A stretch of 64,000 bases of DNA from Leucobacter exalbidus (GTDB lineage: Bacteria; Actinomycetota; Actinomycetes; Actinomycetales; Microbacteriaceae). The notes under the pieces were generated by a model. The model searched no databases, was not told the DNA's origin, and saw only the letters and a list, made by a program, of their open reading frames with translations. The position numbers and the translations under genes were made by a program. The DNA lies in contig NZ_JAFIDA010000001.1 in assembly GCF_017834145.1 (NCBI RefSeq), positions 2,046,001 through 2,110,000 of the forward strand, given 5' to 3'. Positions 44,973 through 58,538 of this stretch are shown piece by piece (within the stretch, counting starts at the first letter, position 1; each line of letters starts with the position of its first letter).

Positions 44973-46196
44973 ATGACGAGCAGCACACCGAGCGATTTGA
45001 ACTCGGCGCCACAGGATTCGCCCGCCCCGCCGCAGCCGGGGGCGACGCCGCAGCCCGCCCAGCCTGCGATGCCGCAGTGGGCGGCCCAGCGGCGCGTCTG
45101 GCGCACCGTCGAGACCGAACCGCTCGAATACCACCGCCTGCTGCGCGGCACCGCCGGGTATCGGTGGTGGAAGCCGCTGCTATTGCTGCTGCTGTCGGGC
45201 GTCTACTTCGGCGTCTTTACGGTCGTCGTGGGCTTCGCTTCGATCCCGCTGATGATGTGGCTTGATCCGTCGTACCTCAACGACATCGCAGCGGGCACCG
45301 GCGAGATTCTCGATACCCAGCGCCCCGTGTCGGTGTTCGTGAGCCTCGTCTCGATCATCGTCATGATTCCGGCCGTGATGCTCGCCATGCTGAGCATGGG
45401 GATGCGCCCCGTGGGTCGTATCTGGTCGGTGGCTGGCCGCATGCGCTGGGGCCTGTTTGGCAAGCTGATGGGGGTGGCGGTCGCCTCGGTGGTCGTCATG
45501 AACCTCGTGGGCATTGTCGCGGGTCTCGTGCTTGACCCCGCCACAGCGAGCGCCCCGCTGGCGTCGCAAGACGACAGCTTCAGCTGGCAGCTCGCCGGTA
45601 TCTCGATGCTGCTCGTGCTCTTGCTGGTGCCGTTTCAGGCCGCAGCCGAAGAAGTTGTGTTTCGCGGCCTGTTCATGCAGGTTCTGGGCTCATGGGTGAA
45701 GAACCCGTGGCTCGCGATCTTGCTGCCCACGCTGGGCTTTGCCGCTGCCCACATCTATGACATGTGGGGGCTCGCCGCCGTCGGCCTGATGGGTGGCGTC
45801 GCCGCCTGGCTGAGCTGGCGCACCGGTGGCCTCGAAGCCGCCATCGCCATTCACATCGTCAACAACCTCATCGCGTTTGGGTTCATGGCCGCGGGGCTTG
45901 CCGGTTCGACCGCGCAGACCGAGTCGAGCGGCGGCGCAGGCACGCTGATCGGTGAAATCGCAGGTCTGGGCACCTTTATCTGGCTCACGCTGATCGTGTT
46001 TCGACGCGGCGGATACGGCCGACAGCGCATCGACCTCGTAAACATTGAGATGCCTGCTGCGCCCGCCGGGGCTGCGCCGATGGCTGCGCCTGCTGCGCCG
46101 ATTGCCGCGCCGGCTGCACCTGTTGCGCCCGTTGCCACACCAACGCCCGAAGTCGGCACCGAAACCACCCCCGAGAACGGATCTTCACATGCTTGA
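44973..46196 (+). CDS. CPBP-family intramembrane metalloprotease
   Basis: A 407-residue membrane protein of the CPBP (CAAX protease and bacteriocin-processing) family. About eight hydrophobic helices. The catalytic motifs are EEVVFRG near residue 227, the AAAHIYD histidine motif about 35 residues later and a third His in AIAIHIVNN. The N-terminus (residues 1-40) is Pro/Gln-rich. The C-terminal 50 residues form a Pro/Ala repeat tail (MPAAPAGAAPMAAPAAPI-like). The gene is read in the same direction as glyS and its stop overlaps the next start by eight bases. Confidence 0.9.
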   Translation: MTSSTPSDLNSAPQDSPAPPQPGATPQPAQPAMPQWAAQRRVWRTVETEPLEYHRLLRGTAGYRWWKPLLLLLLSGVYFGVFTVVVGFASIPLMMWLDPSYLNDIAAGTGEILDTQRPVSVFVSLVSIIVMIPAVMLAMLSMGMRPVGRIWSVAGRMRWGLFGKLMGVAVASVVVMNLVGIVAGLVLDPATASAPLASQDDSFSWQLAGISMLLVLLLVPFQAAAEEVVFRGLFMQVLGSWVKNPWLAILLPTLGFAAAHIYDMWGLAAVGLMGGVAAWLSWRTGGLEAAIAIHIVNNLIAFGFMAAGLAGSTAQTESSGGAGTLIGEIAGLGTFIWLTLIVFRRGGYGRQRIDLVNIEMPAAPAGAAPMAAPAAPIAAPAAPVAPVATPTPEVGTETTPENGSSHA

Positions 46197-47703
46197 CGCC
46201 TACGTTGTCGGCCACGGCATTACCGAGCTCGCCGCCGCCCTTGAGCTGGCCGAGGTGGGGTTGCGCGTGCGCATCGCCGCCCCCGCGCAGGCCAGCGCAC
46301 CCGCTGCTGCCGAAGCCAGCGCTGCCGGTCCGAGCCCCGAGGCCCCCGATCGCGGTGAGCCAGACGATGACGGCGCGATTCGTGCCCTGCTGGCCCACCT
46401 GGCCGCCCCAATTGGCACCAAGCCAGGGGAGGAGCGCGCAGCGAACACCGCTGTGCATACCGCGGCGGGGCTTGCGGCCATTACCTGCCCGCCCGGGCGC
46501 ACGCTGCTGCGTGGCGCGAACGGGCAGTGGGCGCCGCTGCCCGAGGTAAATGTGTGGGGTATCCCCGCGGTGCCGATGTCGGGCGAAGCCGCGGCATTGC
46601 TGGGCGGCAGGGGTGCATTGCGCGCCTCGGTCGATCGGGTGCGCCCGGTGCTGACGATCGGTAAAACGGTGGGCCTGGGTGCGCTCGTGCGCAGCCGCAT
46701 GGGCCAGCAGGTGCTCGACCGCGTGGTCAACACGCTCGTGGGTGCCCGCTATGGTGTGCCGGCCGACAATGTCGACGTCGCGATCGCGGCGCCGGGCCTG
46801 AATGGCGCGCTCACCAGCGCCGGATCGCTCTCTGGCGCAGTGCTCACCGAAGCCGAGAGCTACGTTGCACGTGAAACGCTTGTACGCCCCGCTGTGGGCT
46901 GGGCGGGGCTGCGTGCCGCGCTGCTCGAGCGCCTCGCGCTGTACAACGTGCAGTTTGGCGCCGCGGCGACCACGGTCACCGAACTCGCGGTTGATGCAGA
47001 GGCCCCCAACCAGCACATGACCCCGCACTGGCAGGTGCGCGAGGACACCGGAGAGGTCTTCGACGTGGTCGCACTCGCGGCCGGCCGCGACGGCTCGCGC
47101 GAAACACCGGCCGCGCTGCAGTCCATCGAACTCGGGCTGCACGCTGTGCCGGGGGCGGTCATCTGGCGCCCTCAGCTGACGGCCGTGGTGCCCGAGGCGA
47201 GCGTGCCCGAGCACGTGCTCACCGCGGTGGCTGCGCTCGAGGCGGCGGCGGGTGAGGGACACGGACGTGGATCAACACCCCACACCGTAAGCATCGGCAC
47301 CGCAGCGATCGAGCCACTGGCCGTGGGCGCGGGCTGGTCGGTGCGGTACGAAGAAGCGGGCGCGGGCCACTGGCGCGTGACCGCCGCGGGGCCCGCGCAG
47401 ATTGCCGCTGACGCCCTGAACACTGCCGATACGCCCCGCGCGCTGAGCGCCGACGCGCTCGCCCAGGTGCACGCCGAGGTGCCCGCGCTCGCGGGTGCCC
47501 GCGCCGCCTGGGTGCTCGCGCCCTGGGCGACCGTCACCGAGCGCGACGCGGCGGAGGCGGCGCTTGCGGCCGAGCGCAGCGACCGTGAATGGCTGCTGCA
47601 CGCGGGCCGCGAGCTGCACGCAGGCAACCTTGCAGACAGCATCGCCGATGCTCGACAGGCCGCCGTGCACCTCAGGCGCAGGCTTGTGGGCATCAGCGAC
47701 TAA
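46189..47703 (+). CDS. Protoporphyrinogen-oxidase-like protein with atypical FAD motif
   Basis: A 504-residue protein with the plan of a HemY-type protoporphyrinogen oxidase: N-terminal nucleotide fold, middle segment RMGQQVLDRVVNTLVGARYG and C-terminal HAGNLADSIADARQAA resembling the usual GNSVPDC-like end. But the FAD motif GxGxxG reads VVGHGITELAAALELA, with the final glycine and the expected GGG lacking, and the flavin-contact cap is replaced by an Ala/Pro insert at about 40-65. Oxidase activity is therefore doubtful. It overlaps the CPBP protease by eight bases and leads into a row of small membrane-protein genes and then hemD. The start at 46189 is ATG without strong ribosome site. Confidence 0.65.
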   Translation: MLDAYVVGHGITELAAALELAEVGLRVRIAAPAQASAPAAAEASAAGPSPEAPDRGEPDDDGAIRALLAHLAAPIGTKPGEERAANTAVHTAAGLAAITCPPGRTLLRGANGQWAPLPEVNVWGIPAVPMSGEAAALLGGRGALRASVDRVRPVLTIGKTVGLGALVRSRMGQQVLDRVVNTLVGARYGVPADNVDVAIAAPGLNGALTSAGSLSGAVLTEAESYVARETLVRPAVGWAGLRAALLERLALYNVQFGAAATTVTELAVDAEAPNQHMTPHWQVREDTGEVFDVVALAAGRDGSRETPAALQSIELGLHAVPGAVIWRPQLTAVVPEASVPEHVLTAVAALEAAAGEGHGRGSTPHTVSIGTAAIEPLAVGAGWSVRYEEAGAGHWRVTAAGPAQIAADALNTADTPRALSADALAQVHAEVPALAGARAAWVLAPWATVTERDAAEAALAAERSDREWLLHAGRELHAGNLADSIADARQAAVHLRRRLVGISD

Positions 47704-47791
47704 CTACATATTCCGCAACCGGTATGCGCGCCCCGGGCTTGGGCGGGTAGGCTGGCTGCATCTCACGAAACGCCATTGAGCGGGAGGCATC

Positions 47792-48073
47792 ATGAAGGGC
47801 AAAGTCGCATTCGTACTCGGCGCAACAGTCGGGTATGTGTTGGGCACGCGAGCCGGTCGCGAGCGGTACGCACAGATTAAACGCGGTGCACAGACCGTGT
47901 GGGAAACCGCACCCGTGCAGCGCGGTGTCGCCTGCGTACGCGGGGCCGTGCAGCAGCGCGTTGACAACGCGAAAGCCGCGGCAACACGTGCAGGAAAGAG
48001 CGCGTTCGCCGCGTTTGTGCAGTCAGACACGCAGCCTCGCGGCACCGTGCCGCCCGAAGCGGGTGCACAGTGA
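47792..48073 (+). CDS. YtxH-like small protein
   Basis: A 93-residue protein that opens with one hydrophobic segment (VAFVLGATVGYVLGTRAGRERY), then a helical charged stretch and a short disordered tail. This resembles YtxH-domain proteins, which are linked to envelope stress and have no known reaction. The ATG has GGGAGG as ribosome site. It overlaps the next gene by four bases and forms one transcription unit with the two following genes. Confidence 0.75.
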   Translation: MKGKVAFVLGATVGYVLGTRAGRERYAQIKRGAQTVWETAPVQRGVACVRGAVQQRVDNAKAAATRAGKSAFAAFVQSDTQPRGTVPPEAGAQ

Positions 48074-48531
48074 GTCGCCGGGGCAACGAACCGCGCACGA
48101 TCGAACTGCTGGCGCGGTTGCCACAGCAGATCGTCAACCTCGCGAAGATTGAATACGACAACGCCAAGCGCGAGGTCGTCTCGAAGGCGAAGAACGCCGG
48201 CATCGGACTCGGCGCGATTGTGGTCGCGCTGTTCTTCCTGTTCTTCATGCTCGAAGCGCTCGTGATCGCTGCGATTGCGGCGCTTGCGCTCGTGTGGCCC
48301 TGGTGGCTCGCCGCGCTGACGGTCGCGGCCGCACTGCTCGTGCTCGCCGCCGCCGCGGTGCTGGGTGGCGTGATGCTCATCAAGCGGGGCAACCCGGTGC
48401 CCACCGAGACCCTCGGCCGCCTTGAAAGCGATGCCGCCGTGCTCGCCGAGGTGCGCGTGAACTCTGACGCAGACACCGCCAAATCGCGCGGAGACATGCC
48501 GCAGGCAAACCAGGAAGGAAATTGGCGATGA
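48070..48531 (+). CDS. Actinobacterial phage-holin-family membrane protein
   Basis: A 153-residue protein with two long hydrophobic segments (about residues 45-70 and 78-103) between a helical N-terminus and a charged tail. This is the pattern of the DUF1469/actinobacterial holin-like family. Although named after holins, these proteins occur in chromosomal gene blocks; no prophage genes are near, so lysis is unlikely. The GTG start overlaps the preceding stop (GTGA). Confidence 0.8.
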   Translation: MSRRGNEPRTIELLARLPQQIVNLAKIEYDNAKREVVSKAKNAGIGLGAIVVALFFLFFMLEALVIAAIAALALVWPWWLAALTVAAALLVLAAAAVLGGVMLIKRGNPVPTETLGRLESDAAVLAEVRVNSDADTAKSRGDMPQANQEGNWR

Positions 48532-48785
48532 ACGCCGAGCAGAAGCAGCGGGGAATCGCTGATGCCGCCCGTGCCCGCGACGAGCTGTACGGCACGCTGG
48601 GGCAGCTGACTCATCAGCTGAACTACGCGCGCCGTATTGACGAGGCGATCGACGAGGCAAAAATTCGGGTTGGCGAGATGAAGCGAACCCGCCCCGTCGC
48701 CTTTGTTGCGGGCGTTGCCTGCGCCGCCGCTGTGGTGGGCCTTGGCGTGTGGGGTGTCGTGCGAGCGGTCTCGAAGCGCGTATAG
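48528..48785 (+). CDS. DUF3618-family protein
   Basis: An 85-residue protein: an N-terminal helix (ADAARARDELYGTLGQLTHQLNY), then one membrane helix near residues 60-82. This is the DUF3618 pattern, common in actinobacteria next to holin-family genes. Function unknown, probably an envelope accessory. The ATG at 48528 has ribosome site AAGGAAA and overlaps the preceding stop by four bases; TTG at 48522 is less likely. Confidence 0.82.
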   Translation: MNAEQKQRGIADAARARDELYGTLGQLTHQLNYARRIDEAIDEAKIRVGEMKRTRPVAFVAGVACAAAVVGLGVWGVVRAVSKRV

Positions 48786-48932
48786 TTCAGATGAGCCGAG
48801 GTTACGGTTCGGCTACATTTGCCGATCGGCGTGCCCTCGTTTTGCGTCAAGAGGGACACAGAGTAAGAATAGGGACAACGGATTTCCGTCGTCAGCCGGG
48901 TCAATGCTTTCAGGTATTGACTGCAGGCTTCA

Positions 48933-49751
48933 ATGTTTAATGCGAGTGAGTTGGGGTCTATGTCGGCTGAGGCGAAACCGCTCAGTGGCCTGCGAGTGCT
49001 GGTCCCGCGCGGAGGCACTTGGGGTGATCTTGTCTCGAAAGCACTTCGTGAGCGAGGCGCACACACTGTCATTGCGCCGCTCGTTGACTTTGCTCACACG
49101 AGCGAAGAAGACAAGCTTGTCGCCGCTCTGAAGGATCTCGAGGCTGGCAAGTTTGATTGGATGACTGCGACCAGCTCGACGGTCGCCGATGTCATGCAGC
49201 ACCATAATGCAGTGATCCACCCAGATACACGGGTCGCCCTCGTCGGCGAGGCCACCGCCGTGGCCTTCCACGACGCTGGCTACCAGATCACTCGCACCCC
49301 CAGTGAAGAGAACAGCACCCACGCACTGCTGCGTGAGTGGCCTGAGATCGACACCGGCGAGGTGTTGCGTGTGCTGACACTGCGCTCTGACGTTGCTATT
49401 CCCGTGGTCACTCAGGGCCTGATCGGTCGCGGCCACGATGTCACTCAGGTGCTCGCTTTCCGCACGGTCGGTGTGCCCGCTTCGGTGCACATTCGTGAAG
49501 ACGTCGAATCGGGTCGCATTAACGCGATCGTGGTCGCATCGGCCAAGATCGCGCAAGAGGTGGCCACCCAGTTCCCCGAGTTGCACGAGGACACGCTGCT
49601 GGCGTGCGTCGGCGCCAACACGGTCGAAACGGTCGCTGCGCTGGGTCTGCCGGTTGAGGCAGACGACCCCGAGCACCCGCTGTACGCAACGAAGCGGGCT
49701 CTGCTCGACGCCGTCGAGTCAGTGATCGACCAGAGCGACACACTGGACTAA
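48933..49751 (+). CDS. hemD: Uroporphyrinogen-III synthase (HemD)
   Basis: A 272-residue HemD-family protein. It cyclises hydroxymethylbilane to uroporphyrinogen III in haem synthesis. Visible marks are the start GLRVLVPRGGTWGDLVSKAL, the loop DWMTATSSTVADVM (the usual SxN/SxT region), ALVGEATAVAFHDAG, and LACVGANTVETVAALG near the C-terminus. The family is very variable and reaction-critical residues are few, so the specific function is inferred. The first ATG is 48933; a later ATG at 48960 (MSAEAKPLSG) may be the true start. A -10-like TAAGAA is seen near 48864. Confidence 0.82.
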   Translation: MFNASELGSMSAEAKPLSGLRVLVPRGGTWGDLVSKALRERGAHTVIAPLVDFAHTSEEDKLVAALKDLEAGKFDWMTATSSTVADVMQHHNAVIHPDTRVALVGEATAVAFHDAGYQITRTPSEENSTHALLREWPEIDTGEVLRVLTLRSDVAIPVVTQGLIGRGHDVTQVLAFRTVGVPASVHIREDVESGRINAIVVASAKIAQEVATQFPELHEDTLLACVGANTVETVAALGLPVEADDPEHPLYATKRALLDAVESVIDQSDTLD

Positions 49752-49755
49752 CGCC

Positions 49756-50184
49756 ATGGCTCGCGTCGAAGTGCACGCCGACCGCATCGTGATTCAACTC
49801 ACCGCGGCCGAGAAACTTGCTGCCGTGCGTCGTCACGACATCACGCTTGATCGCTCAATGATCACCTCAGCGGTGATCACCGAGGATCCGTGGGTCTGGA
49901 TTCACGGCGTGCGGTCACCCGGTACCCACGTGCCAGGCAAATATGCCGCCGGCACCTGGCGCAACCTAACGGGCCGAGACTTTGTGCTCGCGCGTTCGGG
50001 GCGCACCGCCGTGGTCATCGACTTCGAACGACCCGAGCACCCCGACGAAGAAAAGGGCTGGGTCGGCGAGTTCGACCGCTACTCACGCGTCATCTTGTCA
50101 ACGGTGCACGCCGCAGATCTCGTGCGGGCGCTGCGCCTCGATGACTCAGGTGCTGATGCCGAGGTCGGGTACAGCGCAGGCTAA
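49756..50184 (+). CDS. Conserved hypothetical protein
   Basis: A 142-residue soluble protein that I do not assign to a named family. It is rich in beta-strand-like segments (EVHADRIVIQLTAAEKLAAVR, WVWIHGVRSPGTHVPG, AVVIDFERP) and looks like a PH-like or immunoglobulin-like small domain seen in many actinobacteria. It follows hemD by five bases and shares its message. A bidirectional terminator follows. Confidence 0.6.
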   Translation: MARVEVHADRIVIQLTAAEKLAAVRRHDITLDRSMITSAVITEDPWVWIHGVRSPGTHVPGKYAAGTWRNLTGRDFVLARSGRTAVVIDFERPEHPDEEKGWVGEFDRYSRVILSTVHAADLVRALRLDDSGADAEVGYSAG

Positions 50185-50240
50185 CTCAGATCACGGGCGG
50201 TCACGCCGCCGGGCCAGATACACGCTCGAGCACATACACA

Positions 50241-50288
50241 AAAGCCGCGTGCCACGCCTCCCAGCAGGGAAACGCGGCACGCGGCTTT
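50241..50288. terminator. Bidirectional terminator
   Basis: AAAGCCGCGTGCC (50241-50253) pairs perfectly with GGCACGCGGCTTT (50276-50288). It sits between a plus-strand unit and the minus-strand nitroreductase gene. Confidence 0.85.
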
Positions 50289-50295
50289 GTTGGTG

Positions 50296-50871
50296 TTAGT
50301 CGCGCACGATCACGATCTCATCGAGCTCGAACCGGGTGCGGGGTGCCAGCTCGCGCTCGCGCAGCGCCTCGGGCAGGTTATCTGCCGAGCCGATGGCGCC
50401 CACCGCGGTGATCGAGATCGGCTGGAAGCGGGCCTCGAGCTCAAACGACTCTGAGATGGCTGCGCGGTCAAAGCCGCCCATCTGGTGCAGGTGGAAACCC
50501 TCGCTCTGCGCCTGCACCGAGAGGTGCGCGACGGCCTGGCCCAGGTCGTACTCGGCCCACGGCAGGGCCTTGCCCTCGGCGTCGCTGAGCTCGGCGATGT
50601 TCACGATGAGCGCGGCTGCGCTGCCGGCCCACATCTGGTTGAAGCCCATGAGCGTGGCCTCGATCTTCGCGAAGCTCTCAGAACCGCGACGGGCGAGAAT
50701 GAAGCGCCAGGGCTGCGTGTTGCTCGCGCTGGGAGCCCAACGAGCCGCCTCGAACATGCCGCGCAGGGCGTTCTCGGGGAACGCGTGTGCGTCGTCGAAT
50801 GCGCGGGGGCTCCAACGCTCGGCGAGAGCGGGGAGTACGGGGGCGCTGGTCTGGGCGATACGCGGGTTCAA
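50296..50871 (-). CDS. Nitroreductase-family protein
   Basis: A 191-residue FMN-dependent oxidoreductase. The initial RWSPRAFDDAHAF and the ARWAPSASNTQPWRF flavin-contact motif are intact, and AQSEGFHLHQMGGFD follows. It belongs to the nitroreductase/malonic semialdehyde reductase family; substrate unknown. The start is TTG at 50871 (LNPRIAQTSA), with ribosome site AGAGGAG, as no ATG or GTG fits. It is separated from the preceding unit by the bidirectional terminator. Confidence 0.87.
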   Translation of the reverse strand: MNPRIAQTSAPVLPALAERWSPRAFDDAHAFPENALRGMFEAARWAPSASNTQPWRFILARRGSESFAKIEATLMGFNQMWAGSAAALIVNIAELSDAEGKALPWAEYDLGQAVAHLSVQAQSEGFHLHQMGGFDRAAISESFELEARFQPISITAVGAIGSADNLPEALRERELAPRTRFELDEIVIVRD

Positions 50872-50973
50872 GGGGGCTCCTCTGAGTCAGTGGTTCGTGC
50901 CGTGAAAGTGAAACACTATCGCGGGCAGAATATTCCCGGGGTGCCGACTGAGTTTTGGCCGTTCAAGATCTGG

Positions 50974-50983
50974 GATCCGGATC
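50974..50983. repeat. GATCCGGATC palindrome, copy 10
   Basis: Exact copy in the gap between the nitroreductase gene and lysG. Confidence 0.8.
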
Positions 50984-51009
50984 AGCAATCAGCGCCCCGC
51001 CCGTGCGCC

Positions 51010-51894
51010 TCAGCCGAGTGCGGCCGCGGCCTCTTCGGCGATGATCGTCGAGAGCGTATCGAGCACGGGGGAGCGCAGGTTCCAGCGCTGCCAGTAGAGC
51101 GGCAGCGCGATTGCGGGCTCGTGGCCGAGCGCGACAAGGACACCGGTGGCGAGGCCCGGTGCGCACTGGAGCTGGGGGAGCATGCCCCAGCCCATGCCCA
51201 GCTCAATGGCGTGCGCGAACTCAGTGGATGAGGGCACGAAGTGGCGCGGGGGAGCGATCGCCGCCGAGGTGTGCTGGCGAATGAAGCGCGACTGGAAGGC
51301 ATCGTGCCGGTCGAACTCGACGATCGGGGCGGCGGCAAGCGACTCTCCCGTGACACCAGCGGCAAAGTGCTCGGCCACAAATGCGGGGCTCGCGACGGCA
51401 CGATAATGATCGGCGCCAATGCTCGTGGAGGTACAGCCGGGCACTGCCTCGGCCGTCGCGGTGAGGGCCGCCATCACCTCGCCGCTGCGCAGCTTCTCAG
51501 TCGACATGGTTTCGTCAGCACGCAGCACCTCGAAGCGGGCGCCGGTCTCGCGCGCCGCGCGTGCCAGCGCCGGCACAAACCAGGTCGCGAGTGAATCGGC
51601 GTTCACCACAATAGGGATGAGGGTGCCGCCCGCAGGCCCCGGCTCAAGCTCCGTGGCCACATCGCTTACGATCTGCGCGATCTGGCGGGCCGCGCGCAGC
51701 ACCGTCGCGCCGGCCGAGGTCGTGGTGACCGGGCGAGTGCGACGCAGCAGCACCGAACCGGTGCGCTGCTCCATCGCGCGCACCCGCTGGCTCACGGCAG
51801 AGGGCGTGATGTGTAGCCGTCGGGCCGCGCCCTCGAAGCTGCCCTCCTCAATAATCACGGCGAAGGTCTGCAGGTGTTCGACGGGAAGCTCCAT
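51010..51894 (-). CDS. lysG: LysR-type regulator LysG/ArgP of basic amino-acid export
   Basis: A 294-residue LysR-type regulator. The N-terminal helix-turn-helix is complete (EEGSFEGAARRLHITPSAVSQRVRAMEQRTG, about 13-43), followed by a substrate-binding domain. It is divergent from a LysE exporter gene, the arrangement of LysG, which activates lysE when basic amino acids rise, so regulation of lysE is inferred. TAACTT ends six bases before the ATG and no ribosome site is seen. No clear T-N11-A operator was fixed by eye in the 90-bp gap. Confidence 0.9.
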   Translation of the reverse strand: MELPVEHLQTFAVIIEEGSFEGAARRLHITPSAVSQRVRAMEQRTGSVLLRRTRPVTTTSAGATVLRAARQIAQIVSDVATELEPGPAGGTLIPIVVNADSLATWFVPALARAARETGARFEVLRADETMSTEKLRSGEVMAALTATAEAVPGCTSTSIGADHYRAVASPAFVAEHFAAGVTGESLAAAPIVEFDRHDAFQSRFIRQHTSAAIAPPRHFVPSSTEFAHAIELGMGWGMLPQLQCAPGLATGVLVALGHEPAIALPLYWQRWNLRSPVLDTLSTIIAEEAAAALG

Positions 51895-51984
51895 GTGCCT
51901 AAGTTAAGCACCACTAATGCAACTGAAGAAAGATGATGCACGCTGATGTAGCGGCCGGGGGCAGCGAGGCCGTACCGTCGAAGG

Positions 51985-52599
51985 GTGATCATCCCCATCC
52001 TCATTGGTATCGGCAGCGGCCTCTCCCTCATCATGGCCATCGGTGCGCAGAACGCGTTCGTACTGCGGCAGGGCATTCGCCGCGAACACGTGCTGCCCGT
52101 CGTGCTGATCTGCGGGCTCACCGACGCCCTGCTCGAAACGCTGGGCGTCGCCGGCATCGGCTTTGTGATCGAGCGGGCACCCGCCGTGCTCGAGATCGTG
52201 CGCTGGGGCGGAGTCGCGTTCTTGCTTTGGTACGCGTGGACCGCCGTGCGCCGAGCAATGAAACCGCAAGCCCTCGTCGTGGAGGGCGAGAGCGCCGGGT
52301 CATTGAAGCGCACCGTGCTCGCCTGCCTCGCCATCACCTATCTCAATCCGCACGTCTATCTCGACACCATGGTGCTGATGGGCTCGATCGGTAATGCACA
52401 GGGCGACCCGGCGAAATGGTGGTTCGCGTTGGGTGGGGCGCTCGCAAGCGTGATGTGGTTCTTTGCCCTGGGGTATGGGGCCCGCATGCTGACCCGCTTC
52501 TTTGCCACCCCCAAGTCATGGCAGATCCTTGACGGCTTCGTCGCCCTCGTCATGCTGGTGATCGCCGCCCGCCTCGCCTTTGGTGGCATGGGGGTGTGA
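51985..52599 (+). CDS. lysE: LysE-family basic amino-acid exporter
   Basis: A 204-residue exporter of L-lysine or L-arginine, with five to six hydrophobic helices. The LysE marks are IGSGLSLIMAIGAQNAFVLRQ at the N-terminus and ITYLNPHVYLDTMVLMG in the middle. It works in the cytoplasmic membrane, driven by the ion gradient. The start is GTG at 51985, in a short CGAAGG leader. It is divergent from lysG and is probably induced through it. A weak hairpin (GTGCCG/CGGCAC, 52602-52629) follows the stop. Confidence 0.92.
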   Translation: MIIPILIGIGSGLSLIMAIGAQNAFVLRQGIRREHVLPVVLICGLTDALLETLGVAGIGFVIERAPAVLEIVRWGGVAFLLWYAWTAVRRAMKPQALVVEGESAGSLKRTVLACLAITYLNPHVYLDTMVLMGSIGNAQGDPAKWWFALGGALASVMWFFALGYGARMLTRFFATPKSWQILDGFVALVMLVIAARLAFGGMGV

Positions 52600-53060
52600 C
52601 GGTGCCGGTTTCCTCGCGCTGTTCGGCACATAGGTAGTGCGCCGCCGCAGCGTGAATATTGGGTGGATTTGGCATGAATACTCGCAACACGCCCGCGATA
52701 GTGGCGCGAGTTGCCCTCGCCCCCGCATCTGCGTATTGTTATCTCTTGTCGCTGCAACGCTGCCGGGCCGGAACAACAGTCCGGCTCATTAGCTTGCGCA
52801 AATACTTGCCAGTAGTTGTGGTAGGTTAGACAGGTTGCTCTTCGGAAGGCTTTGGCTGGTACGGGGGGTGTCTGGTCCTTGAGAACTCAATAGTGTGCAC
52901 TTAAATTGTCAAATGCCAATTTATTTAAGAACCTGGTGCTTCGGTGCTGGGTTCGATTTTGGACAAATTATATGAACGTCAGTAATGATGTTCGTTTTTG
53001 TCAGGTTGAACTCGCTCCGTTCAGAGACTTTTTCCGTTTCTGTGTGGGGCATGTAATTTT
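52600..53060 (+). promoter_or_regulatory. rrn: rRNA operon promoter and leader region
   Basis: This 461-bp stretch has no gene. TTGCCC (52711-52716) and TATTGT (52734-52739), with a 17-base spacer, make a good promoter. A second candidate has TTGCCA (52806-52811) with TAGACA (52827-52832). TTGAGAACTCAATAGTGTGC (52879-52898) is a conserved actinobacterial rRNA leader element near which antitermination factors act; a related copy is found in the 16S-23S spacer at 54892. An A/T-rich stem region precedes the 16S gene. Confidence 0.75.
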
Positions 53061-58118
<5,058 letters not shown>

Positions 58119-58253
58119 TTCCCACTTGTTGGGCATAAGATTTTTAGTGTAACGATTGTTCGCGTCTACTTTGTGGTTCCCAACGGACGGCCACACCCCC
58201 AAACAAGTCACTTTTTGGTGTCAGGGTTTGGGTGTGGTTTGTGTGTTGATAGA

Positions 58254-58372
58254 GTTACGGTGGTTATAGCATCAGGGAAACGCCCGGTCACATTCCGAAC
58301 CCGGAAGCTAAGACTGATTGCGCCGATGGTACTGCACTCGGGAGGGTGTGGGAGAGTAGGTCACCGCCGGAC
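58254..58372 (+). rRNA. rrf: 5S ribosomal RNA
   Basis: About 119 bases, from GTTACGGTGGTTATAGC to TCACCGCCGGA. It contains the conserved CCCGGTCACATTCCGAACCC loop. Its terminal helix TTACGGTGGT/GTCACCGCC is intact. It closes the operon and is followed by a terminator. Confidence 0.93.
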
Positions 58373-58383
58373 ACCTTTTCATG

Positions 58384-58436
58384 AAGGGGTCGTTAGGATG
58401 TTCACGATTGAGTGAGCGTGTCCTGACGGCCCCTTT
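58384..58436 (+). terminator. rrn operon terminator
   Basis: AAGGGGTCGTTAGGA (58384-58398) pairs with TCCTGACGGCCCCTTT (58421-58436), with a T-rich end. It lies 12 bases after the 5S gene. Confidence 0.85.
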
Positions 58437-58538
58437 GTTTTACCCACTACCACCATAGACGGTACAAGCTCGTTTCGGGTGTGTAAAACATTCAGCCCCA
58501 GGTCAAAGCCCGGCCCACCGCCGCGATACGATTTGGGT

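Noticed and set aside
48070-48531. Prophage remnant suggested by a holin-like protein
   Set aside because: No integrase, terminase, portal or att sites nearby; the family is chromosomal in actinobacteria.
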